Positions 41,764-50,236 of a stretch of 64,000 bases of DNA are shown here, piece after piece. This DNA is from CAVUAT01 sp963739545. Its GTDB lineage: Bacteria; Actinomycetota; Thermoleophilia; Solirubrobacterales; 70-9. Every line of letters begins with the position of its first letter. Within the stretch, counting starts at the first letter, position 1. Location of the stretch: assembly GCA_963739545.1 (NCBI GenBank), contig CAVUAT010000014.1, forward strand, positions 1,302,001 to 1,366,000, written 5' to 3'. Both the position numbers and the translations under genes were made by a program. The notes beneath the pieces are model-generated. The model worked only from the letters and a program-made list of their open reading frames with translations, was not told the DNA's origin and made no database searches.

Positions 41764-43314
41764 ATGACGCTCCAGGACAAGACGCAAGAGCTTCATGAGA
41801 AGCGCGAGGCCGCGAAACTCGGCGGCGGCGAGGAGAAGATCGCCAAGCAGCACGAGCGGGGCAAGCTGACCGCGCGCGAGCGCCTCGACCTGCTCTGTGA
41901 CGAGGACTCCTTCGTCGAGATGGGGATCCACGGGCGCCCGCACTTCTCCCAGAAAGTCATGGAGGGGGTGGAGGCTGCCGCCGACGGCGTCATCACCGGA
42001 TGGGGGGATGTCGACGGGCGCCCGTGCTGCATCGCCGCATACGACTTCACGGTGATGGCCGGCGCGATGGGGATGACCGGCGAGCTCAAGGTCACCCGCC
42101 TGCGCGAGATGGCGCTCTCCAAGCGGATGCCCTTCATCTGGTTGCTCGACTCCGCCGGCGCCCGAATCCAGGAGGCGTCGGGCTCGCTCTTCGCCGGCTC
42201 GGGCCACCTGTTCCAAGAGGAGGTCGTGATGTCCGGGGTGATCCCGCTGGTCGCGGCGATGATGGGCCCCTGCGCCGCGGGCACCGCCTACATCCCCGGT
42301 CTCTCCGACTTCGTCCCGATGGTCTCGGGCCAGGGCGCGATGGCTCTCGCCGGCCCGCACCTGACCAAGGCCGTGACGGGCGAGGACATCACGATGGAGG
42401 AGCTCGGCGGCGCGAAGGTCCACTGCCGAAAGTCAGGCGTCGGCGACCTCGAGGTCCCGGACGACCAAGCGTGCATCGACGCCGTCAAGACCTATCTCAG
42501 CTTCTTCCCGTCCAACTGCGAGCAGAAGCCGCCCATCCGCGAGAGCGCCGACCCGATCGACCGCGCCTCCGAGAAGCTGATGGACATCGTCCCGGAGTCC
42601 CCGCGCCAGCCCTACGACATGTACGACGTGATCTCGGAGATCGTTGACGACGGCGAGTACTTCGACATCAAGCCCAAGTTCGCGAAGACGATCATCACCT
42701 GCCTCGCGCGCTTCGGCGGGCAGCCGTGCGGGATCGTCGCAAGCCAGCCCAAGCAGCTCGGCGGCATCCTCGAGAACGACTCCGCCGACAAGGCCGCGCG
42801 CTTCGTCAACCTCTGCGACGCCTTCAACATCCCGCTGCTCTTCCTCCAGGACGTGCCCGGGTTCATGGTCGGCGCGAAGACCGAGCACGCCGGGATCATC
42901 CGTCACGGCGCGAAGATGCTCTACGCGGTCTCGCGCGCGACGGTCCCGAAGGTCACGGTCATCGTCCGCAAGGCCTACGGGGCCGGCTACTACGTGATGA
43001 ACGGCAAGGCCTACGAGCCCGACCTGATCGTCGCCTGGCCCAGCGCCGAGATCTCGGTCATGGGCGCCGAGGGCGCGGTCAACATCATCGGCCGCTCCGC
43101 GATCGAGGCCTCCGACGACCCCGACGCCACCCGGGAGAAGATGCTCGAAGCGGTCCGCGAGCAGATCGACCCCTACATCCCCGCGGGCAACGCGATGATC
43201 GACGACATCATCGATCCGCGCGACACGCGCGAGACGGTCGTCCGCGGCCTGCGCATGGCCAAGGACAAGCGCGTCCAGCGGCCCTGGAAGAAGCACGGGG
43301 TGATGCCGGTATAG
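41764..43314 (+). CDS. Acyl-CoA carboxylase, beta (carboxyltransferase) subunit
   Basis: 516-residue carboxyltransferase that moves CO2 from biotin to an acyl-CoA. Two crotonase-like subdomains are visible: LLDSAGARIQEASGSLFAGSG in the first, QDVPGFMVGAKTEHAGIIRHGAKM and KAYGAGYYVMNGKAYEPDL in the second. It resembles propionyl- and methylcrotonyl-type beta subunits, but the substrate cannot be fixed. GGGAGG precedes ATG 41764. No biotin carboxylase alpha subunit is in the window; the carrier at 10.5 kb is a possible partner. Confidence 0.92.
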   Translation: MTLQDKTQELHEKREAAKLGGGEEKIAKQHERGKLTARERLDLLCDEDSFVEMGIHGRPHFSQKVMEGVEAAADGVITGWGDVDGRPCCIAAYDFTVMAGAMGMTGELKVTRLREMALSKRMPFIWLLDSAGARIQEASGSLFAGSGHLFQEEVVMSGVIPLVAAMMGPCAAGTAYIPGLSDFVPMVSGQGAMALAGPHLTKAVTGEDITMEELGGAKVHCRKSGVGDLEVPDDQACIDAVKTYLSFFPSNCEQKPPIRESADPIDRASEKLMDIVPESPRQPYDMYDVISEIVDDGEYFDIKPKFAKTIITCLARFGGQPCGIVASQPKQLGGILENDSADKAARFVNLCDAFNIPLLFLQDVPGFMVGAKTEHAGIIRHGAKMLYAVSRATVPKVTVIVRKAYGAGYYVMNGKAYEPDLIVAWPSAEISVMGAEGAVNIIGRSAIEASDDPDATREKMLEAVREQIDPYIPAGNAMIDDIIDPRDTRETVVRGLRMAKDKRVQRPWKKHGVMPV

Positions 43315-43319
43315 GCGCG

Positions 43320-43391
43320 GTGACGCTCGAGAGCGGCCTCGGCACGATCAGCTTCGACGAAGTTCGGGCCGCGGGAGGTGCCGGGTCATGA
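43320..43391 (+). CDS. Possible 23-residue coupled peptide
   Basis: GTG 43320 opens a 23-codon frame five bases after the carboxylase stop, and its TGA overlaps the next ATG (ATGA). The frame exactly fills the gap and keeps GC-rich third positions, but there is no ribosome binding site or homology I recognise. It may be a genuine leader peptide, a gene remnant, or chance. Confidence 0.25.
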   Translation: MTLESGLGTISFDEVRAAGGAGS

Positions 43392-44281
43392 GCCGCTTCG
43401 AGGACCCGGTGATCATCACCAACTCGATCTCGGGCGCGATCGCGAACCGCGAGCAGTGCCCGGCGATCCCGTACACCCCCGAGGAGTACGCGGCGGAGGC
43501 CCGCCGCGCCGTGGACGAGGGCGCGTCGCAGATCCACATCCACGCGCGCTCCCCTGAGGGCGTCCCGTCGTATGAGATCGAGGACTTCCGCGCGATCACC
43601 GAGGCGATCCGCGCCGAGGTCGACGACGTGATCATCAACTACTCGACCGGCGCGATCGGCGTCCCGGTCGAGAAGCGGCTCGCCTATCTGCGGGAGCTGA
43701 AGCCCGACGTCGCCGCGCTCAACATGAGCAGCATGAATTACGCGAAGTACTCCAGGCGGAGGAAGGACTTCGTCTTCAAGGCCGTGTTCGAGAACAGCTT
43801 CGACCTGATCGCGCAGTTCATCGCCGAGATGGCGGAGCTCGGCATCCAGCCCGAGCACGAGTGCTTCGACGCCGGCCACGTCGCGAACCTCGACCCCTTC
43901 CTCGACATGGGGACCCTCGAGCCCCCGCTGCAGATCTCACTCGTGATGGGTGTGACGGGTGGCATTCGCCCGGTGCCGAAGAACGTCGCCTTCATGTCCG
44001 AGCAGATCCCGGGTGGCCCCGAGGGCCCGAACAACTGGCAGGTGATCGGCGTCTCGCGCGACCAGTGGAAGCTGCTCGCCGCGTCGCTCAACCTCGGCGG
44101 CAACGTCCGCGCCGGCCTCGAGGACAACCTCTACCTGCCGAACGGCGAAATGGCGAAGTCGAACGGCGAGTTGATCGCCAAGGCCCGCCAGATGGCCGAG
44201 GACGTCGGCCGCCGCGCCGCGACGGTCGCCGAGGCCCGCGAGATGTTGGGCATTCCGAAGCGCGAGGCGGCGGCCGCCTGA
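43388..44281 (+). CDS. Beta-keto acid cleavage enzyme (BKACE, DUF849)
   Basis: 297-residue zinc TIM-barrel enzyme. The BKACE family condenses a beta-keto acid with acetyl-CoA to give acetoacetate and a new acyl-CoA; lysine fermentation Kce is the prototype. The metal ligands His50 and His52 lie in QIHIHARSPEG. INYSTGA and VMGVTGGIRP form the substrate site, and LEDNLYLPNG the C-terminal conserved loop. GGGAGG lies 9 nt before ATG 43388. Which keto acid is used is unknown. Confidence 0.9.
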   Translation: MSRFEDPVIITNSISGAIANREQCPAIPYTPEEYAAEARRAVDEGASQIHIHARSPEGVPSYEIEDFRAITEAIRAEVDDVIINYSTGAIGVPVEKRLAYLRELKPDVAALNMSSMNYAKYSRRRKDFVFKAVFENSFDLIAQFIAEMAELGIQPEHECFDAGHVANLDPFLDMGTLEPPLQISLVMGVTGGIRPVPKNVAFMSEQIPGGPEGPNNWQVIGVSRDQWKLLAASLNLGGNVRAGLEDNLYLPNGEMAKSNGELIAKARQMAEDVGRRAATVAEAREMLGIPKREAAAA

Positions 44282-44283
44282 CC

Positions 44284-44724
44284 ATGGCGCCCACCCCCGA
44301 GGCGACCGAGACGCTCCACCAAGCCCGGGTCGTCTGGCGCGGGACGAAGGAGGACCTGCGGGCGCATGAGGTGACGTTGGCGGGCCAGACGATCCCCGCC
44401 ACGGGCATGGACTCCAAAAACGCCGAGGCCGCCGACGCCGGTCCGGCCGACCCCGAGGAGATGCTCGTCGGCGCGCTGTCGAGCTGCCACATGCTCTGGT
44501 TCATCTCACTCGCCCGCGCCGAGCGCATCCGGGTGACTGCGTACGACGACGCTGCCGAGGGAACAATGGACGGGACCCGCTTCACCCGCGTCGTACTTCG
44601 GCCGCGCGTGGAATTCGAGGGCGAGATGGATGACGCCACGCGCGAGCGCCTGCACCACGCCGCGCACGAGCGCTGCTTCATCGCCAACTCGGTCAACTTT
44701 CCCGTGGAGGTGGAGGCACGATGA
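44284..44724 (+). CDS. OsmC/Ohr family protein
   Basis: 146-residue peroxidase-fold protein. The two reactive Cys are in ALSSCHMLWF and ERCFIANSV, the OsmC/Ohr arrangement used to reduce organic hydroperoxides. It begins 2 bp after the BKACE stop and overlaps the next gene by 4 bp, so it belongs to this operon. A protective role against lipid peroxides arising in acyl-CoA catabolism is an inference. Confidence 0.88.
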   Translation: MAPTPEATETLHQARVVWRGTKEDLRAHEVTLAGQTIPATGMDSKNAEAADAGPADPEEMLVGALSSCHMLWFISLARAERIRVTAYDDAAEGTMDGTRFTRVVLRPRVEFEGEMDDATRERLHHAAHERCFIANSVNFPVEVEAR

Positions 44725-45950
44725 GCGATGGACCGCTCTCGGACGTCCGCGTCCTCGACCTGAGCCGCCTCCTGCCCGGCGGCTTCTGCACCTTGCTGCT
44801 CGCCGACCTCGGCGCCGAGGTCCTGAAGGTCGAGGACACGGGGATGGGCGACTACGTCCGCTGGGCGCCGCCGTATCACGAGGGCGTCGAGGACTCGGCC
44901 AAGTCCGGGATGTACATCGCCCTCAACCGCGGGAAGCGCTCGATCCGCCTGAACCTGAAGGAGGAGGGGGGCCGCGAGGTGCTGAAGCGCCTCGCCCGCG
45001 AATACGACGTGCTTGTTGAGTCCTTTCGGCCCGGCGTGCTCGACCGCCTCGGCGTCGGCTACGAGGTGCTGAGGCAGGAGAACCCCAGCCTCGTCTACTG
45101 CGCGATCTCGGGCTACGGCCAGGACGGCCCCAACCGCGACCGCTCCGGCCACGACATGAACTACCTCGGCCTGAACGGCCTGCTCGGACTGACGGGTGAG
45201 AAGGACGGGCCGCCGGTCCAGTCCGCGGGCCAGATCGCCGACCTCGGCGGCGGCGGGCTGATGGCCGCGTTCGGCGTCATGGCGGCACTGCACGAGCGTC
45301 GCACCTCGGGCGAGGGGCAGTTCGTCGATATCTCCATGACCGACGGCTCGCTGTCGTGGCTCGCGATGGTCGCGGGCCGCTACTTCGCCGATGGCGTCGT
45401 GCCCAAGCGCGGCGAAAACGAGCTCGCGGGCAGGCTGGTCTGTTACCGGCCCTATGCCGCCAGCGACGGCTACGTAACCCTCGGCGCTCTCGAGCCGAAG
45501 TTCTGGCAGGCGTGGTGCCGGGGCGTCGGCCGCGAGGACCTGATCGAGAAGCAGTTCGAGGCTCCGGGCTCGGACACCCACCGCGAGGTCGAGGCGATTT
45601 TCGCGGGGCGCACGCGCGACGAGTGGAGGGAGTTCGCCTCCGAGCACGACTGCTGCCTCGAGCCGGTGCTCGACGTGAACGAGGCGCTCGACTCCGAGCT
45701 CGTGCGCGCGCGCGAGATGGTCGTCGAGATCGACCAGCCCGGCGCGGTCAACCCGGTGCGGGGCGTCGGCAACCCGGTGAAGCTGAGCCGCACACCCGGT
45801 GAGGTCGGGGCTCCGGCTCCGTCTCTCGGCGAGCACACCGACGAGGTGCTCGAGGCCGCGGGCTACTCCGCCGAGGAGATCGAGGCCCTCAAGGGCTCTG
45901 GCGCCGCAGCGGGGATGTCGAAGGACCAACAAGGCTCGTTTCTCGCATGA
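44721..45950 (+). CDS. CaiB/BaiF CoA-transferase family, methylacyl-CoA-racemase-like
   Basis: 409-residue class III CoA-transferase fold. VLDLSRLLPGGFCTLLLADLGAEVLKVE is the N-terminal CoA-binding signature. GHDMNYLGLNG carries an Asp (145) aligned with the catalytic Asp of alpha-methylacyl-CoA racemases, and GQFVDISMTDGS follows. The HDxNY context favours racemase over transferase activity. ATGA overlaps on both sides couple it to OsmC and MerR genes. Confidence 0.87.
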   Translation: MSDGPLSDVRVLDLSRLLPGGFCTLLLADLGAEVLKVEDTGMGDYVRWAPPYHEGVEDSAKSGMYIALNRGKRSIRLNLKEEGGREVLKRLAREYDVLVESFRPGVLDRLGVGYEVLRQENPSLVYCAISGYGQDGPNRDRSGHDMNYLGLNGLLGLTGEKDGPPVQSAGQIADLGGGGLMAAFGVMAALHERRTSGEGQFVDISMTDGSLSWLAMVAGRYFADGVVPKRGENELAGRLVCYRPYAASDGYVTLGALEPKFWQAWCRGVGREDLIEKQFEAPGSDTHREVEAIFAGRTRDEWREFASEHDCCLEPVLDVNEALDSELVRAREMVVEIDQPGAVNPVRGVGNPVKLSRTPGEVGAPAPSLGEHTDEVLEAAGYSAEEIEALKGSGAAAGMSKDQQGSFLA

Positions 45951-46732
45951 CGCCCAGGGTGACCAACCCGAAGGCGCCCCCACCCGCCGGCCCCGGAAGC
46001 GAAGCTGAGGAGCCGGCGGTTGATGGGTTGATGCGAATGGGCGAGCTCGCCGAGGCCTCCGGCGTCTCTGCGGCGACGATCAAGCACTACCTGCGGGAGG
46101 GACTGCTGCCCGAGCCGGTCAAGACCTCGCGCAACATGGCGTACTACCCGGGCGAGTTCGTCGATCGGATCCGCCTGATCAAGCAGCTCCAGGAGGAGCG
46201 CTACATGCCCTTGCGCGTGATCAAGGACCTCCTCGACGAGGACCCCGAGCGGGCGCGCAACCTGATCGAGCTCGGCGACCGCCTGCTCGAGCACGCGAAG
46301 GAGGGCGAGGAGCAGCGCACGACCGCAGGCGAGGTCCGCGACCGCTTCGACATCCCCCAGGAAGCGCTCGACCGCCTCGCGGAGCTCGAGGTGCTGACCC
46401 CCAACGACGACGGCTACTCGCCGACCGACCTTCGCATCCTCGCCGCGATCAGCCGCTTCCGCGCGGGCGGTTACGACGAGCGCATCGGCTTCACCGTCTA
46501 CGACACCCTCCGCTACAAGAAGGCGATGGGCGAGCTGGCCAAGGAGGAGGTCGACGTCCTGATGGACCGCCTCGCCGGCGAGATGGACGCCGAGCGCGCG
46601 ATCGAGCTGATCGAGTCGGGGGTCGAGCCACTGAACGAGCTCATGGCCGCGCTCCGAACCAAGCAGCTCGTCTCCGAGCTCGAGCGCCGCCGCTCCGGCG
46701 CCGACGGCGACGCGGCGAGCGTCAGCAAGTAG
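45947..46732 (+). CDS. MerR family transcriptional regulator
   Basis: 261 residues. After a ~28-residue Pro/Ala-rich leader comes the MerR DNA-binding domain (MRMGELAEASGVSAATIKHYLREGLLPEP), a coiled dimerisation helix (RIRLIKQLQEERYMPLRVIKDLL) and a ~150-residue effector region without the metal-binding Cys of classical MerR. It likely senses an acyl-CoA or organic ligand and controls this operon. Coupled by ATGA to the racemase-like gene. Confidence 0.88.
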   Translation: MTPRVTNPKAPPPAGPGSEAEEPAVDGLMRMGELAEASGVSAATIKHYLREGLLPEPVKTSRNMAYYPGEFVDRIRLIKQLQEERYMPLRVIKDLLDEDPERARNLIELGDRLLEHAKEGEEQRTTAGEVRDRFDIPQEALDRLAELEVLTPNDDGYSPTDLRILAAISRFRAGGYDERIGFTVYDTLRYKKAMGELAKEEVDVLMDRLAGEMDAERAIELIESGVEPLNELMAALRTKQLVSELERRRSGADGDAASVSK

Positions 46733-46734
46733 CG

Positions 46735-47337
46735 ATGGCCGGCCTCGCGCTGGCGCTGATGATCTTCTTCCTGGTGCTCGCCTTCGGCGTGCGCGTCGGC
46801 GTCGCCCTTCGCACAACCGGCTCGACCGGCATCTCGAGCCTGCGGACCGCTCCGCGCGCCGAGCTGCTCGGCGGCGGCATGTTCGCGATCGCCACGGCGC
46901 TCGGAGGGGCCAACCCCGCCCTCGCGCTCGCCGACGCGATCCCGATCTGGCACGGGCTCGACACGACCGCCGCGCACGTCGCGGGCACGGTCCTTTGCCT
47001 CACCGGCATCCTCGGCACCTTTTTCGCCCAGATGGCGATGGGCTCCTCGTGGCGGATCGGCGTCGACCCGTCCGACCGCACTGAGCTCGTCACCAGCGGC
47101 ATCTTCGCTTCGATGCGCAACCCGATCTACACCTTCATGATCGTCGCCTGGATCGGCTTCGCCCTCCTCGTTCCGACCTGGGTGGCGCTGGCGGCCGGCG
47201 TGCTTCTGGTCGCCGGCATCCAGATCCAGGTGCGCGCCGTCGAGGAGCCCTTCATGACGCAGATCCACGGCGAGACGTACCTCGCGTGGGCGCGCCGCGT
47301 CGGCCGGTTCATCCCCGGCGTCGGGCGTCTTCTCTAG
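46735..47337 (+). CDS. Isoprenylcysteine carboxyl methyltransferase-like membrane protein
   Basis: 200-residue integral membrane methyltransferase with about five helices. The conserved SAM-binding C-terminal half is seen in MGSSWRIGVDPSDRTELVTSGIFASMRNPIYTFM and EEPFMTQIHGETYLAWARRVGRFIPG. Bacterial ICMT/PEMT-like enzymes methylate various small lipophilic acceptors. It starts 2 bp after the MerR stop and may be the last gene of the operon. It overlaps the convergent basic-protein gene by 4 bp. Confidence 0.85.
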   Translation: MAGLALALMIFFLVLAFGVRVGVALRTTGSTGISSLRTAPRAELLGGGMFAIATALGGANPALALADAIPIWHGLDTTAAHVAGTVLCLTGILGTFFAQMAMGSSWRIGVDPSDRTELVTSGIFASMRNPIYTFMIVAWIGFALLVPTWVALAAGVLLVAGIQIQVRAVEEPFMTQIHGETYLAWARRVGRFIPGVGRLL

Positions 47338-47615
47338 CGCGCCTTCGCCATCTCCTTGGCTCCCTTGCTGCGGTGCTTCGATTTGCTGCGGCGGGTCGCC
47401 GCGGCCTTCCTGGCGGCGACGCGGCGCTTGGCGGTCTTGTCGCCCATCTCGCTTTCGATCGCGACGACCGCCGACGAGAGGTCAGCGGCGGCGCGGCGCG
47501 CTGCTTTCGGCTTGGACTTGGCGTCTTTCGTCAGGGAGTCAGCGACATCCTTCGCGACACCCTTTCGCACTCCTCGCGAGCGCATTTCGTTGTAGAGATC
47601 CTTCTTCCGGCCCAT
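47334..47615 (-). CDS. Small highly basic protein
   Basis: 93 residues from the second of two adjacent ATGs, with AGGAGG upstream. The N-terminal half (GRKKDLYNEMRSRGVRKGVAKDVADSL) is helical. The C-terminal half is Lys/Arg/Ala rich (RRVAARKAAATRRSKSKHRSKGAKEMAKAR), like histone-H1-type tails of nucleoid proteins. No named family is recognised; nucleic-acid binding is inferred from charge alone. A 10-bp palindrome CTCGTACGAG lies upstream near 47637. Confidence 0.68.
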   Translation of the reverse strand: MGRKKDLYNEMRSRGVRKGVAKDVADSLTKDAKSKPKAARRAAADLSSAVVAIESEMGDKTAKRRVAARKAAATRRSKSKHRSKGAKEMAKAR

Positions 47616-47690
47616 CATCCCTCCTGGTCGGTTCGACTCGTACGAGGGTGACTTCCCATCGCAGGGCAGCGCAAACTCCCGGCGAGGGCG

Positions 47691-48647
47691 TTACGGGCGC
47701 GCGTGCTCGTCGGTTGCCGGCTCGCGGTCGGCGCGGCGGGCCACGGCGAGAACCTCCTCGGCGAGCTGGGCTCCGTCGGAGGGATCGGTCGGCGTCGCGG
47801 TGATTCGGACGACGACCTCGTCGCGGTCGATCTCCTCGACGGCGACGTGCGGCGGGTAGCGCAGGTCGACCGAGATCCGCTCCTCGAGCAGGTCCTGGAC
47901 CTGGCGCGGCGTCGTGTCGGCTCCGAGGCGCGCGCGGAGCTCGACTCGCTCAGGCTCGCGCAGCGGGATCACAGCCGACTGGATGACGACGCTGTTCGGG
48001 ACCATGATCCGGTCGGCACCGCTGATCAGCGTCGTATAGAAGAGGCCGAGCGAGCCGACGACGCCGTCGACCTGGCCGGCTAGGACCCCGCCGATCAGCT
48101 TCACGTGCTCGCCGACGCGGAAGGGGCGGGTACCGAGCAGGACCGTGCCGGCGAAGAGGTTCCCGATCGTCTGCTGGGCGGCTAGACCGAGGATGATCGC
48201 GGTGAACGCGCCGCCTACGGCGAGCGCCCCTGGATTCAGACCCGCGATGCGAAGTGCGATCACGACCAGCACGCCGAGGCTGACCAGGCGGATCAGGAAT
48301 CCGATCGTCCCCGCGGCGCCCGGGTCCAGGCGGCGATACAGAGGTGCGGCGAGCCCGCGGCCGAGGTTGCGGGAGAGGGCGACGCCGAGGATGATCAGAG
48401 CGGCGACGGTGACGACGCGAACCTCGGTCTCGAGACCCGGGAAGAGCTCGGACTGGCGCGAGAACGCGACCAGCACGGCGGCGATCAGGGCGCCGAAGAC
48501 GAGTGTCCCCCACTGGGCCCGATGGGTTTCATGGGCCTCGCGGCGGCGCTCGACCTCGGAGCCGAGCCCGACCTCGCGCCAGACCTCGGTCCGCGACTCG
48601 AAGCGCGGGCGCCGTTCACGCTCTCTCTTGAAGATATTTCGAGCCAC
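47691..48647 (-). CDS. Small-conductance mechanosensitive channel (MscS family)
   Basis: 318 residues: a charged N-terminus, about three to four helices, the pore-lining helix GALAVGGAFTAIILGLAAQQTIGNLFAGTVLLG, and the cytoplasmic beta domain (RPFRVGEHVKLIGG, VPNSVVIQSAVIPL). The channel releases solutes on hypo-osmotic shock. I place the start at GTG 48647 because TACCGT (48659-48654) ends 6 nt upstream; GTG 48653 would overlap that spacing. It is divergent from the nitrilase operon. Confidence 0.9.
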   Translation of the reverse strand: MARNIFKRERERRPRFESRTEVWREVGLGSEVERRREAHETHRAQWGTLVFGALIAAVLVAFSRQSELFPGLETEVRVVTVAALIILGVALSRNLGRGLAAPLYRRLDPGAAGTIGFLIRLVSLGVLVVIALRIAGLNPGALAVGGAFTAIILGLAAQQTIGNLFAGTVLLGTRPFRVGEHVKLIGGVLAGQVDGVVGSLGLFYTTLISGADRIMVPNSVVIQSAVIPLREPERVELRARLGADTTPRQVQDLLEERISVDLRYPPHVAVEEIDRDEVVVRITATPTDPSDGAQLAEEVLAVARRADREPATDEHARP

Positions 48648-48709
48648 GCTCACACGGTAGCCCGCTTTCAGCCCACCCTCGCGCGCTCCACCAAGGTCGG
48701 TATCGGCGC

Positions 48710-48729
48710 TAGATTGACTGGTCAGTCAA
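48710..48729. promoter_or_regulatory. TetR-type operator on the nitrilase operon promoter
   Basis: TTGACTG-GT-CAGTCAA (48714-48729) has perfect 7-bp arms and the look of TetR/FadR-like operators. It overlaps the -10 candidate TAGATT (48710-48715). The second gene of the operon encodes a TetR protein, so autorepression is the simplest model. Confidence 0.6.
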
Positions 48730-48775
48730 CCGTGTTGCGAGCCCGACCGGGGGCCGGATCCGGGAGGAGACGAGG

Positions 48776-49600
48776 ATGCGAGCGGCCGCAGTACAGCTGA
48801 ACTCAACGGACGACTACGAGCGTAACCTGCGTGTGGCGGAGCGCCTCGTCCGCGAGGCCGCGACCGACGGAGCGGACCTGGTGGTCCTCCCCGAGAAGTG
48901 GACGACGCTGGGCCCGCCCGAGGCGCTCAAGGCAGCAGGCCAGCCCCTCGATGGCCCCGCGCTCACGGCAGCATCGGCTTGGGCGAGGGAGCTCGGCATC
49001 CACCTCGTCGCGGGCAGCGTCCCCGAGAGGGTCGAAGGGGAGGAGAAGCTCTTCAACACGTCGGTCATCTTCGGGCCCGACGGGGGGAACATCGCCTCCT
49101 ACCGCAAGATCCATATGTTCGACGTGGACGTCGACGACGTCTCCTATCGCGAGTCCGACGCCGAGGCGCCGGGCGACGAGCCAGTCGTCGCCGACGCGGC
49201 GGGAATCCCGATCGGGCTGACCATCTGTTACGACCTGCGCTTCCCCGAGCTCTACCGGACACTGGCGCTGCGCGACGCCCGCGTCATCACGGTCCCGGCG
49301 GCCTTCACCGAGCGGACCGGCCGCGATCACTGGGAGGTGCTGTTGCGCGCGCGGGCGATCGAGAACCAGCTCTTCGTGGTCGCCGCCGGGCAGATCGGCG
49401 AAGCGCCCCCGCACTACCGCAGCTACGGCCGCTCGATGATCGTCGACCCGTGGGGCGTCGTCCTCGCGCAGGCGCCCGACACAGAGTGCTTCATCGCGGC
49501 CGAGCTCGACTTCGAGGCTCAGGACAGGACGCGGGACAGCCTGCCCTCGCTTCGAAACCGCCGGCCGTCGGCCTACCGCCTGCCCCACGAGGTGGTCTGA
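48776..49600 (+). CDS. Nitrilase-superfamily carbon-nitrogen hydrolase
   Basis: 274-residue amidase. The catalytic triad is Glu40 (LPEKW), Lys111 (YRKIHMFDVDV) and Cys151 (ICYDLRFPELY). The DVDVDDVSYRESD segment and overall length resemble the Nit/NIT2 group (omega-amidase, deaminated-glutathione amidase), but substrate is not certain. GGGAGGAG lies upstream of ATG 48776. The stop overlaps the TetR ATG in TGATG. Confidence 0.92.
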   Translation: MRAAAVQLNSTDDYERNLRVAERLVREAATDGADLVVLPEKWTTLGPPEALKAAGQPLDGPALTAASAWARELGIHLVAGSVPERVEGEEKLFNTSVIFGPDGGNIASYRKIHMFDVDVDDVSYRESDAEAPGDEPVVADAAGIPIGLTICYDLRFPELYRTLALRDARVITVPAAFTERTGRDHWEVLLRARAIENQLFVVAAGQIGEAPPHYRSYGRSMIVDPWGVVLAQAPDTECFIAAELDFEAQDRTRDSLPSLRNRRPSAYRLPHEVV

Positions 49601-50235
49601 TGCCCAACGGCAAGCCCGCCGAGAAGCGCCGCGCGATCCTCGATGCGGCGGTCGTCGTGTTCGCACGCCAGGGCTTCCACAGCGCCCGCGTCTCTGACAT
49701 CGCGGAGGAGGCGGGGGTCGCCTACGGCCTCGTCTACCACTACTTCGACTCCAAGGACCAGATGCTGAACGAGGTCTTCTCGGAGCGCTGGTCGCTTCTG
49801 TTGGCTGCGATCCGCGCGGCCGATACCGAGCTCAGTTCGCCGCGCGAGAAGCTCGAGGCTGCGGCCGGCTTCATCATCGAGTCCTACCGCCACGACCCCG
49901 ACCTGATGAAGGTGATCATCGTCGAGGTCACGCGAGCGGCGAACTCGTTCGGCCGCACCCACCTTCCCGAGATCCGCGAGGCCTACAACCAGATCGCGAA
50001 GATCGTCGCCGACGCGCAGGCCGACGGCGAGTTCCGCGACGACGTCACTCCCGAGTTCGCGGCGATGCTCTTCTACGGCGCGATCGAGCAGCTCCTCACG
50101 GGCTGGATCTTCGAGGTCGTGCCCCAGGCCGACGACGACTTCGAGCGGGCGAAGGGCCTGATGGTGGAGACGATCTGCGGCGGCTTGGAGCCGCGAGCCC
50201 CAGCCCTCTCCTCCCGGCGAGCGACCGGCGACTGA
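49600..50235 (+). CDS. TetR/AcrR family regulator
   Basis: 211 residues. The N-terminal HTH is RRAILDAAVVVFARQGFHSARVSDIAEEAGVAYGLVYHYFDSKDQM, with the typical YHYF recognition end. The all-helical C-terminal ligand domain resembles fatty-acyl-CoA-responsive TetR proteins. It is coupled to the nitrilase gene and is the likely ligand of the palindrome at 48714-48729. The next gene starts 1 bp after its stop. Confidence 0.9.
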   Translation: MPNGKPAEKRRAILDAAVVVFARQGFHSARVSDIAEEAGVAYGLVYHYFDSKDQMLNEVFSERWSLLLAAIRAADTELSSPREKLEAAAGFIIESYRHDPDLMKVIIVEVTRAANSFGRTHLPEIREAYNQIAKIVADAQADGEFRDDVTPEFAAMLFYGAIEQLLTGWIFEVVPQADDDFERAKGLMVETICGGLEPRAPALSSRRATGD

Positions 50236-50236
50236 C

